NCBI GenBank assembly: GCA_035690865.1
Contig: DASSKE010000001.1
Coordinates: 1 to 64,000 of the forward strand
Direction of reading: 5' to 3'
DNA: 64,000 nucleotides
Origin: CAMLQK01 sp035690865
GTDB lineage: Bacteria; Patescibacteriota; Saccharimonadia; Saccharimonadales; UBA4665
Position 1 is the first letter of the stretch; the number at the start of each line of letters is the position of its first letter. The notes under the pieces are model-generated. The model was not told where the DNA came from. It was given only the letters and a program-made list of their open reading frames with translations, and made no database searches. The position numbers and the translations under genes were made by a program. This document shows, piece after piece, positions 16,687 to 24,664 of the stretch.

Positions 16687-17577
16687 ATGAACCAGCAAAG
16701 TATGCAAGATCCGCGGCAGCAATATCCCAAGCCGCCATTTAAAAAGCAAACGCAAGAAGAGCCTGGGCTGGCTAAAAAAATGATCCCCAAGCCAGACCAC
16801 GGCGAGGAATCGTACAAGGGAAGTGGTAGGCTGCTCGGCCGCAAGGCGCTAGTAACAGGCGGCGACTCGGGTATCGGGCGGGCTGTTGCCATTGCTTTTG
16901 CCCGCGAAGGCGCAGATATTGTTTTGTCATATTTACCACAAGAAGAGCCTGACGCCAAAGAAGTTATTGACCTTATCCAAAAAGAAGGGCGCAAGGTCGT
17001 GGCTTGCCCTGGCGACATCTCCCGCGAAGCCATGTGTAAAGAACTGGTAGAGAAAACGATGAGCGAGCTTGGCGGCATAGACATACTGGCCAACATAGCC
17101 GGCAAGCAAATTGCCATTCAGGACATACAAGACCTGACTACCGAGCAATTTGAGCAGACGTTTGCTACAAATGTATATGCCATGTTCTGGCTCTGCAAGT
17201 ACGCCTTGCCGCACATGCCCAATGGCGCCAGCATTATTAACACGGCGTCCATCCAAGCGTACCAACCCTCGCCAGATCTTCTTGACTACGCCACCACAAA
17301 GGCCGCGATCGTCGCCTTTACGAAAGGGCTTGCCAAGCAGGCTATTGCCAAAGGTGTTCGCGTTAACGCCGTTGCCCCGGGACCAATATGGACACCATTG
17401 CAGCCTAGCCACGGCCAACCACCCGAAGAAATTCCCGAGTTTGGCGGCAAAGTGCCACTCGGCAGACCGGGGCAGCCTGCCGAAGTCGCTCCGGCGTATG
17501 TATTTTTTGCATCACAGGAATCAAGCTACATTACTGCCGAAGTTATTGGCGTAACAGGGGGGAATCACCTGCCATAG
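16687..17577 (+). CDS. Short-chain dehydrogenase (YghA/GsP39 type)
   Basis: 296 aa. A ~45-residue N-terminal extension (PKPPFKKQTQEEPGLAKKM) marks the YghA/GsP39 subgroup. NAD(P) motif TGGDSGIGRA (about 58-67), NIAG, and the YxxxK catalytic pair in DYATTKAAIV. Probably an NADP-linked alcohol/aldehyde reductase of stress metabolism. A strong GAGGAGG ribosome site precedes the ATG. Confidence 0.92.
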   Translation: MNQQSMQDPRQQYPKPPFKKQTQEEPGLAKKMIPKPDHGEESYKGSGRLLGRKALVTGGDSGIGRAVAIAFAREGADIVLSYLPQEEPDAKEVIDLIQKEGRKVVACPGDISREAMCKELVEKTMSELGGIDILANIAGKQIAIQDIQDLTTEQFEQTFATNVYAMFWLCKYALPHMPNGASIINTASIQAYQPSPDLLDYATTKAAIVAFTKGLAKQAIAKGVRVNAVAPGPIWTPLQPSHGQPPEEIPEFGGKVPLGRPGQPAEVAPAYVFFASQESSYITAEVIGVTGGNHLP

Positions 17578-17616
17578 CTTGTCTAATATAAGTCAGTAAT
17601 ACGCGAGATTTGTAAC

Positions 17617-17642
17617 CAAATAACACAAATTTGTGTTATTTG
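17617..17642. promoter_or_regulatory. 26-bp perfect palindrome (operator)
   Basis: Positions 17617-17642 read the same on both strands; the centre is ACAAATTTGT. It covers the -35 (TTGTGT, 17631-17636) of the next promoter. This is the expected place for autoregulation by the GbsR/MarR-like protein encoded right after it. Confidence 0.85.
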
Positions 17643-17659
17643 TATTATTTGTGTATACT
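17631..17659 (+). promoter_or_regulatory. Promoter of the efflux operon
   Basis: TTGTGT (17631-17636), a 17-nt spacer, and TATACT (17654-17659), which ends 7 nt before the ATG at 17667: a leaderless transcript is likely. Confidence 0.75.
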
Positions 17660-17666
17660 GCTAAGC

Positions 17667-18152
17667 ATGGATAGAGATAAAGTACTTATTTACGCAGATC
17701 ACATGGGTCGTTTTTACGCCCAACGTTTTGGTTTTCCTCCGGTAACAGGGCGGGTTATAGGGTATTTGTCAGTCTGCCAGCCTATGCAGCAGTCAATAAA
17801 CGACATTGCCGAAACACTTTTAACCAGCCGCAGCGCAGTAAATAACGCGCTTAAGGGGCTAGAAGCACAAAAACTCGTCAGCCGCACCCGGCCAGCCGGG
17901 AGCCGTTCCGACCTGGTGAGCCTCAATCCGCTCGGCAAAGACAACACCGGCTTTGACCCAAGCGAGTACCAAGAAATGGCCGCTCTGGCCCGCGAAGGCC
18001 TAGAGCTGTTAAAAGATGCATCAGCCGAACGCCGTCAGCCGCTTGAAGCCGCTGCGTCATTGGGGGATTTTTTAACCGAACGCTTACCGCAATTGTACGA
18101 AGAGTGGAACGCGTATTACGAAAAGTCACAAAATAATAATAAGGAGAAATAA
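17667..18152 (+). CDS. GbsR/MarR-like winged-helix regulator
   Basis: 161 aa. The start DHMGRFYAQRFGFPPVTGRVIGYL followed by a helix-turn-helix (INDIAETLLTSRSAVNNALKGL) is the GbsR-type MarR pattern. It heads the operon with DUF1048 and a DrrAB transporter and very likely represses it through the palindrome overlapping the promoter. I chose the ATG at 17667 rather than the TTG at 17631 because the latter would lie in the -35. Confidence 0.88.
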   Translation: MDRDKVLIYADHMGRFYAQRFGFPPVTGRVIGYLSVCQPMQQSINDIAETLLTSRSAVNNALKGLEAQKLVSRTRPAGSRSDLVSLNPLGKDNTGFDPSEYQEMAALAREGLELLKDASAERRQPLEAAASLGDFLTERLPQLYEEWNAYYEKSQNNNKEK

Positions 18153-18153
18153 T

Positions 18154-18495
18154 ATGAACCTCATCAACAAAGTTATCGGCGATTTAGAAGCAAAAAAAGA
18201 ATGGAAGGCGCTGCAGGCCCGCGCTAAAGCGTTGCCAGAAGAGTACCAAGTGGTGTACGACGAAGTTAAAAATTACGTCTGGCATGGTGGCCTGGGCGTA
18301 GTAGATCCCACCAACATGTTCACCCGTCTTGTTGACGTACTTGAAGAAGGTGCGGCACAGGGCAAGCACGTACTGGATGTTACCGGCCGCGACATTGCCG
18401 CCTTTGTAGACACGCTCGTACACGACGACGAAAAGCTCGTAGACGATGCGCGCCAAAAGCTAAACCACGCTATTTCTAAAAAACTTCAAAAATAA
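18154..18495 (+). CDS. DUF1048 protein
   Basis: 113 aa, helical and cytoplasmic. It matches the DUF1048 pattern: EWKALQARAKALPEEYQVVYDEVKNY, then LLDVTGRDVAAF-like (DVTGRDIAAFVDTL) near residue 85. DUF1048 genes are commonly found beside ABC efflux transporters and a PadR/MarR regulator, as here. Its biochemical role is unknown. Only 1 nt separates it from the regulator. Confidence 0.82.
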   Translation: MNLINKVIGDLEAKKEWKALQARAKALPEEYQVVYDEVKNYVWHGGLGVVDPTNMFTRLVDVLEEGAAQGKHVLDVTGRDIAAFVDTLVHDDEKLVDDARQKLNHAISKKLQK

Positions 18496-18504
18496 AGGAC
18501 TCGT

Positions 18505-19446
18505 ATGAAGCCAGCCATCACCGTAACCGGGTTAACAAAGGCATTCAAAAAGAATGCCGTACTAAAAGGCGTTGATTTTACTGTTCAGAGCGGGGAGATT
18601 TTTGCGCTCCTCGGCAGCAACGGAGCGGGGAAGACCACGACTATCAATATTCTTACTACGCTTATGCAGGCCGACAAGGGCGCCGCGAGCGTTAATGGCT
18701 TTGACGTTACTAAGCAAGCCGAGAAAGTCCGAAAAAGCATCAGCCTGACGGGCCAGTTTGCTGCCGTAGACGACACTCTAACAGCGCGCGAGAACCTACA
18801 GCTCATCGGCGACCTGCGCCATGTAAAAGATTCTGCCCAAACCGCAGCCGATCTGCTACAGAAGTTTGACCTGATTGATGCTGGCGACCGGCGCGTAGCC
18901 ACTTTTTCGGGCGGCATGCGCCGCCGTCTGGACATTGCCATGAGCCTCATCGGCAACCCAACCATCATCTTTTTAGATGAACCAACCACCGGCCTTGACC
19001 CCGAAGCTCGTAACACCATGTGGCAAATGATTCGACAGCTTGCCAAAGGCGGTACGACTATCTTTCTTACCACACAGTATCTAGAAGAAGCTGACGAGCT
19101 TGCCGACACCATCGCGCTCCTGCACGAAGGTACTATTGTTGCCAGCGGCACTGCTAAAGAACTTAAAAAACAGGTGCCTGGTGGTTTGGTACGGCTGACA
19201 TTTAGCGACCAAAAGCACCTGTCGGCAGCAGAAACCGCGCTTAGCAAGTACTACACCATTACCGAAAAAGAAGGTCTGACACTTACCATTGATTGCGGCG
19301 AAAGTACCTCGCAAATTGCCGAGCTGTTTATCCGCTTACGCGACGCTAGCATCGAACCAACCGATTTTGCTCAGCAAACACCTACACTCGACGACGTTTT
19401 CTTTAAAATCACCGGCACTAAAAACACTCAAAAGGAGGAACAGTAA
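18505..19446 (+). CDS. DrrA-type ABC transporter ATPase
   Basis: 313 aa. Walker A LLGSNGAGKTT (about 34-44), signature FSGGMRRRLDIAMSL, Walker B IIFLDEPTTGLDPEA, and the DrrA-type C-terminal extension (TPTLDDVFFKITG). Drives export of a hydrophobic drug or antibiotic with the adjacent permease. The stop overlaps the permease start by 1 nt. Confidence 0.94.
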   Translation: MKPAITVTGLTKAFKKNAVLKGVDFTVQSGEIFALLGSNGAGKTTTINILTTLMQADKGAASVNGFDVTKQAEKVRKSISLTGQFAAVDDTLTARENLQLIGDLRHVKDSAQTAADLLQKFDLIDAGDRRVATFSGGMRRRLDIAMSLIGNPTIIFLDEPTTGLDPEARNTMWQMIRQLAKGGTTIFLTTQYLEEADELADTIALLHEGTIVASGTAKELKKQVPGGLVRLTFSDQKHLSAAETALSKYYTITEKEGLTLTIDCGESTSQIAELFIRLRDASIEPTDFAQQTPTLDDVFFKITGTKNTQKEEQ

Positions 19447-20210
19447 TGTACGCTCTGCAAGACACCTGGACCATGGCCAAGCGCAGCCTGCGCCATATTA
19501 TCCGCAGCTCAGACACCATTATAACAGTGGTCTTAACGCCAATTGCGCTGCTACTCATGTTTGTATACGTACTCGGCGGGGCGCTTAACCAGCAAACCGG
19601 CACCGTGCACTATGTTGACTACATCACCCCTGGCATTATTATTCTGACAGTGGTAAGCGGCATCGCCTACGCAGCCTTTCGACTGAACACCGATATTCAA
19701 AAGGGAATAATTAACCGTTTCCGCACCATGCCAGTGGCACCGTCATCTATATTAAGTGGACAGGCGCTCTCTTCGGCGCTGTCAAACATTTTTTCATCGC
19801 TGTTAGTGCTAGCCGTAGCCTTTGCCGTGGGCTTCCGCACAGACGCCGGGCTACAGGAGTGGTTGTTGTTCGCCGGACTGCTGAGCCTTTTTACCTTGGC
19901 TATGACCTGGATGGCAATATACTTCGGCCTGCAGGCAAAATCCGCTGAAGGTGCCGGCTCATTCAGCTACATTCTGATGCTGCTCATCTTTTTGAGTCCG
20001 TCATTTGTGCCAACCTCATCAATGTCATCTGTTTTACGTGGCTTTGCCGAGAATCAGCCATTTACACCAATCATCGAAACAATGCGGTCGCTTTTAACCA
20101 ACGGCACGGCTGGCGATAAACTTGGCCTGGCACTGGCCTGGAGCGCGGGCATCCTGGTTGTTATGTACGCTCTGTCGGTACGCGCTTACAAGAACAAATC
20201 TCTGGCGTAA
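19446..20210 (+). CDS. DrrB-type ABC transporter permease
   Basis: 254 aa ABC-2 type permease with six hydrophobic helices. YITPGIIILTVVSG, the DIQKGIINRFRTMPVAPSSIL loop and the final VRAYKNKSL match the daunorubicin-resistance permease group. It pairs with the ATPase at 18505 in the GbsR-like/DUF1048/DrrAB operon. Confidence 0.92.
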   Translation: MYALQDTWTMAKRSLRHIIRSSDTIITVVLTPIALLLMFVYVLGGALNQQTGTVHYVDYITPGIIILTVVSGIAYAAFRLNTDIQKGIINRFRTMPVAPSSILSGQALSSALSNIFSSLLVLAVAFAVGFRTDAGLQEWLLFAGLLSLFTLAMTWMAIYFGLQAKSAEGAGSFSYILMLLIFLSPSFVPTSSMSSVLRGFAENQPFTPIIETMRSLLTNGTAGDKLGLALAWSAGILVVMYALSVRAYKNKSLA

Positions 20211-20222
20211 TAGATCGCGGCG

Positions 20223-21287
20223 TTAGGCGGAAGTGTTTACGCGGTTTGACAAAAGCGCGGTCAAGCCCCGCTGAAACACCGACAAGCTCTTATCTTCGAG
20301 CCTAACCGTGACATCCCGGCTTTCGCCTTCGTTGCGCGGATCGGCGTCAAATGCAGGTAGCGCGCCTATCAGCGCCTTGGGGTCATTGTACATCTCGGCT
20401 GGTAGCAGTGTGCTATCTGCATACGTCATATATGCACTCACGGTGTGTTGTTCGGCAAAGAGTTCGGCATCTTGGCCGAAGGGACGCTTAACAGAAGCAA
20501 TGGCATATGCGTCATTAGGGTCGGCGATACGTCTGATAATAGAAATGCCCGATTCGGTTTCGAACAGCGTGCCAAGCACACCACCCTCATCATGGAGCAC
20601 TAATCCTTCGCGGCCCTCACTTTCGACTGCTCGCTGGACGGCAACCTTCCAAAGCGCCTGAGCAATATCATATGTACTGCGGGTAAGGAGCTGGTTCTTA
20701 GGGACCTCAGGCGAGAAGAGATTAGCGTATAGCGAGGTTAATGAGCCGTACAAACGGCCGACCGCTCTGCCGTCAATACCATCAATCTCCAGAGTTGGCT
20801 CTTGCGGCTGTAAAAAGTCACCCTTGAACGTAGGCAGGATGTTTGTCTTTTTGGCATTCGTTAAGGCGCTCGACAAAAAGGTCAGCGATGTGGTGGGCAA
20901 CGTTTCAAAGGCGCTGGAAATATCTTTTCGCTGCACAATCTGGCGGCCGTGCAAGGCTTGCGTGCCACTATTGAGGCCCACGGCGATACCCTCAATTGCC
21001 ACACTTGCTGGCTCCTGGCAAATGCGCATAAAGCCCCGCAACGAGGTGGTCTGTGTAGAACCGACAATTGCACAGTGGTCACCCGGAGAGGTAACATCTG
21101 GCCATACCAAACCGTAGCCTCTCGTAAGCGCATCTCTTCTGTACGAAAAGCGCTCTGCGTGCATGGTTACCAGGCCCGCTTCGTGCGCCGTAGGGCTAAA
21201 CGCTGCCTGAATACCAGCATCTATTTGTTTTGTAAAAAACTCTCTCTGACCATCGGTGAGAGGAGTCCACGAATTCGTCTCAAACAT
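20223..21287 (-). CDS. Orphan cytoplasmic protein
   Basis: 354 aa, no signal or membrane segment, one Cys pair only. I do not recognise a family. It has a long soluble mixed alpha/beta composition with SAYMTYADSTLLP near the C-terminus. A promoter (TTGTGC, 17-nt spacer, TATCAT) ends 8 nt before the ATG. It is convergent with the DrrB gene, 12 nt apart. Confidence 0.7.
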   Translation of the reverse strand: MFETNSWTPLTDGQREFFTKQIDAGIQAAFSPTAHEAGLVTMHAERFSYRRDALTRGYGLVWPDVTSPGDHCAIVGSTQTTSLRGFMRICQEPASVAIEGIAVGLNSGTQALHGRQIVQRKDISSAFETLPTTSLTFLSSALTNAKKTNILPTFKGDFLQPQEPTLEIDGIDGRAVGRLYGSLTSLYANLFSPEVPKNQLLTRSTYDIAQALWKVAVQRAVESEGREGLVLHDEGGVLGTLFETESGISIIRRIADPNDAYAIASVKRPFGQDAELFAEQHTVSAYMTYADSTLLPAEMYNDPKALIGALPAFDADPRNEGESRDVTVRLEDKSLSVFQRGLTALLSNRVNTSA

Positions 21288-21379
21288 AAAGCCCCATGAT
21301 AGACCATTCTCCTGTCAGGCACAAGGAAAGTACCAGCTCGTTGCATAATATACTACACATATGATACAGTTTTGTGTGC

Positions 21380-21976
21380 ATGCTTTCGCTTGAATCCTTT
21401 GACCCTATACAACATGCTGCCTACGCCCACAAGCTCGAAACTCTTGATACACGCGCGCTAAAAATTACCGAACGCGACGCGCCAACCGCCGGCCATACAT
21501 TTCCTCTTGTTACAGAAGGGGAGTGGCTTACAGTCGAGCAGCTGAACAGTCGCGCTACAGAGTACCTTGGGCTTATTGGGCTACACGCATACCAGGCAAG
21601 CATTCGGTATTTGCCTGAGGCCATGCGCAAACCGGCGTGGGTGCGGCGGCAGAGCGGCATGGTACATGTTCTGCTCGCTGGTTTAGGTCAGCCTGCTATT
21701 CATAACCCACGGCTCGAAGCAGCTGAGATTGACGATGCCGATTTGCAGCCTCTGCCTAATGTTGAGGAGGTAATTATTCAAACTGCCAGCAAGATTATGC
21801 TCCGTGCTGAACTAAAGTTTAGCGGACGACCACTTGTAACGGGCGAGGCCTCGAGCCTCATTACCGTGCGCGCTGCCGAAGCGAGCAGCCGGCCGGTACT
21901 GTCATTTAGGCAGCGTCGCGACCGGGCGCACACCACCTTTTTAAAAGGAGTACGGACAGGTAAGCGTAAGCCATGA
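21380..21976 (+). CDS. Orphan cytoplasmic protein
   Basis: 198 aa, no membrane segment. No family recognised. I prefer ATG 21380 to the GTG at 21374. An upstream ATG (21361) is out of frame and ends early. TATACT (21349-21354) gives a 20-nt leader. It is divergent from the orphan at 20223. Confidence 0.65.
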   Translation: MLSLESFDPIQHAAYAHKLETLDTRALKITERDAPTAGHTFPLVTEGEWLTVEQLNSRATEYLGLIGLHAYQASIRYLPEAMRKPAWVRRQSGMVHVLLAGLGQPAIHNPRLEAAEIDDADLQPLPNVEEVIIQTASKIMLRAELKFSGRPLVTGEASSLITVRAAEASSRPVLSFRQRRDRAHTTFLKGVRTGKRKP

Positions 21977-21992
21977 TGCTTAAGCTATATGC

Positions 21993-21998
21993 TACACT
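21993..21998 (+). promoter_or_regulatory. -10 element of the lipoprotein gene at 22005
   Basis: TACACT ends 6 nt before the ATG. No ribosome-binding site lies between: leaderless. Confidence 0.55.
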
Positions 21999-22004
21999 AG
22001 CTGC

Positions 22005-23021
22005 ATGAAACATGAAACCGTCCTTTCGTCCCCAACCCAGCCAAACCGCACGCCCCTTGCGCACCGTGCCGCAAAAATAGTCGCTACTGGTATGCTAGTA
22101 GCCGCCACGGCCTGTAGTAGTGAATCAGGCCCCGCAGAGCATCTTGACCCTCAAGCTTTTACCGGTCAATTCGAGCAAATGCCCGACCAGGCGCCAGAAG
22201 CCGTTATTAAAGCTGCTGGCGCAACCGTACGCTTACATGTAGCTGTTCCTGACTACCTATACCTCGGCAGCGAGGATACCGGCGTATATGTGGGTAAAAA
22301 TGAAGTTGTCAGCAGAGTATACCTGGGAGAACCGCCGTTCGGACTGCCAGACTCTCTTTCCGTTATGGCCATTCAAGGCAATGGTAAACGCTGGCTCAAC
22401 GGATCCGCCCAAACAACCGGACCTTCGGCCGTTACATACAGTACCCCGGTAAAACTGCCAGCCTACTTTAGAATGGACGAAACAGGCAGCAAAGAATACC
22501 TTAAAGACGTGCCGGCCGCAACCATAAGCAATCAAACTGTCAAACCTGGTGATATCGTTTGGCAAACCGGTTTTGACTTTAGTAAACGAGAGTATTCCGA
22601 CCAGGACTATTACAGCCCGCAAATCGCCGCCAGTGTCGTCGTAGCCGCCAACAAAGATGGCTTTCGGGCGATTCCGGCTGCGCTATATGGCACAGCCAGC
22701 AACCCTCATAAAGCTCAAAAGATCACTCCCACCAGCGAGTTAAACGACTCCGGCAGTCCTTATTTTGCAAGTGACGGCACAGTACTGGGTGTTGCCGATC
22801 AGGAACGAATAAAAACAGCCGACGTTAAGGCAAAATACCGCCTTCCTGAGCTGCACGGCCAAAAGATACCACTAGATGGTAGCGCTGGCGTGCCGCAAAC
22901 TCTTGACGCCTACAACGAGGTAGACCACGTGGTGCGCATAACTCCTAAGGTGCTGTCATCGCTTCGCGCTACCGCTAGTATCGTGCGAGGTGCACCCGTT
23001 AGTCCAGACTACAATTTTTAG
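22005..23021 (+). CDS. Lipoprotein with degenerate trypsin-like fold
   Basis: 338 aa. Signal peptide with lipobox VAATAC (Cys37) after an unusually long N-region. ELNDSGSPYFASDGTVLGVA (Ser249) matches the catalytic-Ser motif GDSGSP of chymotrypsin-like proteases. But the strand where the His should be reads GVYVGKNEVVSRVYL with no His, so the triad looks incomplete. It may be a binding pseudo-protease. It ends 4 nt past the stop of the opposite-strand gene. Confidence 0.6.
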   Translation: MKHETVLSSPTQPNRTPLAHRAAKIVATGMLVAATACSSESGPAEHLDPQAFTGQFEQMPDQAPEAVIKAAGATVRLHVAVPDYLYLGSEDTGVYVGKNEVVSRVYLGEPPFGLPDSLSVMAIQGNGKRWLNGSAQTTGPSAVTYSTPVKLPAYFRMDETGSKEYLKDVPAATISNQTVKPGDIVWQTGFDFSKREYSDQDYYSPQIAASVVVAANKDGFRAIPAALYGTASNPHKAQKITPTSELNDSGSPYFASDGTVLGVADQERIKTADVKAKYRLPELHGQKIPLDGSAGVPQTLDAYNEVDHVVRITPKVLSSLRATASIVRGAPVSPDYNF

Positions 23022-23857
23022 GCTGTATAGTGGGGCGGGTAGTAAGCGGCTCGCTGCTGTTGGGCCGCCTCAATGTGCTGGTGGTGCAGAGCAATCAATT
23101 CCTGGTCGTCAGGTGCAGGGACAGTGCCAGTGCGGTCGGCCAGTTCTTGAGCTACTAACGCTCCAATCGCCACGCCATGCGTGCGGCGTTCTTCAGGCAC
23201 GGCGACTGCTTCTGACTGGCGCTGAAGAAACAGAGCTGGCGACTGAATAACCATTGCATACTGCACCAAAGCATTCACCACCGACCCGGGGCCTATGGGC
23301 AAACACTCGTTGCGCGCCTCATCTACATCATGCCGAAGTGTAATAAGCGGGCGCATATTAAAACGGGCAAACACATTGGCAGAAGGGTAATCGGGCGAGC
23401 CGAGTGACAGGCTTGTGAGCGCCGTTCCACCAATTGAGGTGTCTATCTTGCGACGGGAATCTCCTTCGGCGCACATTGCCCTCATAGCACTATGCAATCC
23501 AAAATGACTTTCCATACCGTCAAGCCCACGGTTCTTATATGCCGCACTTGCGTTCGTAAATTGCGTAGGCGTAAACGAGGCAAAGCTATTGTCGACATAG
23601 TGATCGCCGCCGTTCGGCAGTATCGGCGCGATAAGCGTGGTGTCGCGATGCCTAAGATGCTGTGGCACAGAGAAAACGCCATGTTGTTCTTCAGGAATAT
23701 CCCACTCCTGGAGATGTTGCATAACGGGAATAAGCTGCTTTTGCAAACGAAGCCATAGACCACTCTGTCTTAAAGTAGCCTCTACCGATTGCATAGCCGC
23801 ATCAACACAAGCCACGTGTGCCTGGCTTGGAACTTCCGACGAAAAACTCTGGACCAT
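23018..23857 (-). CDS. Orphan cytoplasmic protein
   Basis: 279 aa, no membrane segment. No family recognised. TATAAT ends 11 nt before the ATG. The C-terminus is His/Gln/Tyr-rich (ALHHQHIEAAQQQRAAYYPP). Convergent with the lipoprotein at 22005 with a 4-nt overlap of stops. Confidence 0.65.
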   Translation of the reverse strand: MVQSFSSEVPSQAHVACVDAAMQSVEATLRQSGLWLRLQKQLIPVMQHLQEWDIPEEQHGVFSVPQHLRHRDTTLIAPILPNGGDHYVDNSFASFTPTQFTNASAAYKNRGLDGMESHFGLHSAMRAMCAEGDSRRKIDTSIGGTALTSLSLGSPDYPSANVFARFNMRPLITLRHDVDEARNECLPIGPGSVVNALVQYAMVIQSPALFLQRQSEAVAVPEERRTHGVAIGALVAQELADRTGTVPAPDDQELIALHHQHIEAAQQQRAAYYPPHYTA

Positions 23858-23909
23858 CTACGGAGACTATTATAAGCTAGATCGGTACTAAATAAAAAGG
23901 GGGATTGAT

Positions 23910-24599
23910 ATGCGTGAACGATATCCAACAATTATCCGCCGGGCCGCGCCTGCTGTGGCAATCGGCCTTGCTGTTCTTACGGGATGCGGCGAAGGTTCTG
24001 ACGGGAGTGATTCTGCAAAGAATACACCGGCAATCAACGTCACGAGCCCGGCTCCATCAGAGGTAGCCCCTACAGACCTGGCTAATACCAAAAAGCCTAC
24101 GCCACCCAAAGCGCTCCCCAGTGACGCCGCTACAAGTAGCGTCCAAATTATTTGCGAAGGAGTATTCACCTATAAAAACTCCGACGCGACACCCGCCAAT
24201 CTAAACGACGATACCTACGAGGTCGTGGCCCGGCCGGTGCTCCTCAATAACGCCGAACTGCCAACTGTAGGTGTAATTAGCGAGATCGGACGTTTTGGCG
24301 TGACCTTTGCAGAACTTCCACTGGACGAAGCAGGCGGTCCCAAACAGTGGTACAACCTCAAGGGCGAACCAAAGTCGTTCAACGAAATTGCGTGCAGCCC
24401 TCAGGAGGTCTCAACTCGCAAAATCGGCAACACCTACGTTGTCACCACACAACCCGACGGTCCTAGCGCCAATCATATCGACGCTAAAGCTCTCAATCCA
24501 GCTACTACCGGCATGGCCGACTGGCACGTGGACGACCGCTTAAGCTATGTTGGTTTTGGCAATGTATTAGATGCCATTGAACGAGCACACATCGGCTAG
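23910..24599 (+). CDS. Lipoprotein of unknown function
   Basis: 229 aa. Signal peptide with lipobox VLTGC (Cys26), then a Ser/Thr/Pro-rich linker to about 70, then a soluble domain with two further cysteines. No family recognised. It is divergent from the orphan at 23018 and is followed by the sensor kinase at 24665. Confidence 0.75.
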   Translation: MRERYPTIIRRAAPAVAIGLAVLTGCGEGSDGSDSAKNTPAINVTSPAPSEVAPTDLANTKKPTPPKALPSDAATSSVQIICEGVFTYKNSDATPANLNDDTYEVVARPVLLNNAELPTVGVISEIGRFGVTFAELPLDEAGGPKQWYNLKGEPKSFNEIACSPQEVSTRKIGNTYVVTTQPDGPSANHIDAKALNPATTGMADWHVDDRLSYVGFGNVLDAIERAHIG

Positions 24600-24650
24600 T
24601 TCCTACCTTGAGCCGACAAACATGTACTAGCACGCAATAGCCATAAGCGG

Positions 24651-24656
24651 TACACT
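24651..24656 (+). promoter_or_regulatory. -10 element of the sensor kinase gene
   Basis: TACACT ends 8 nt before the ATG at 24665, with no ribosome-binding site between. Confidence 0.5.
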
Positions 24657-24664
24657 GTAGGGTA

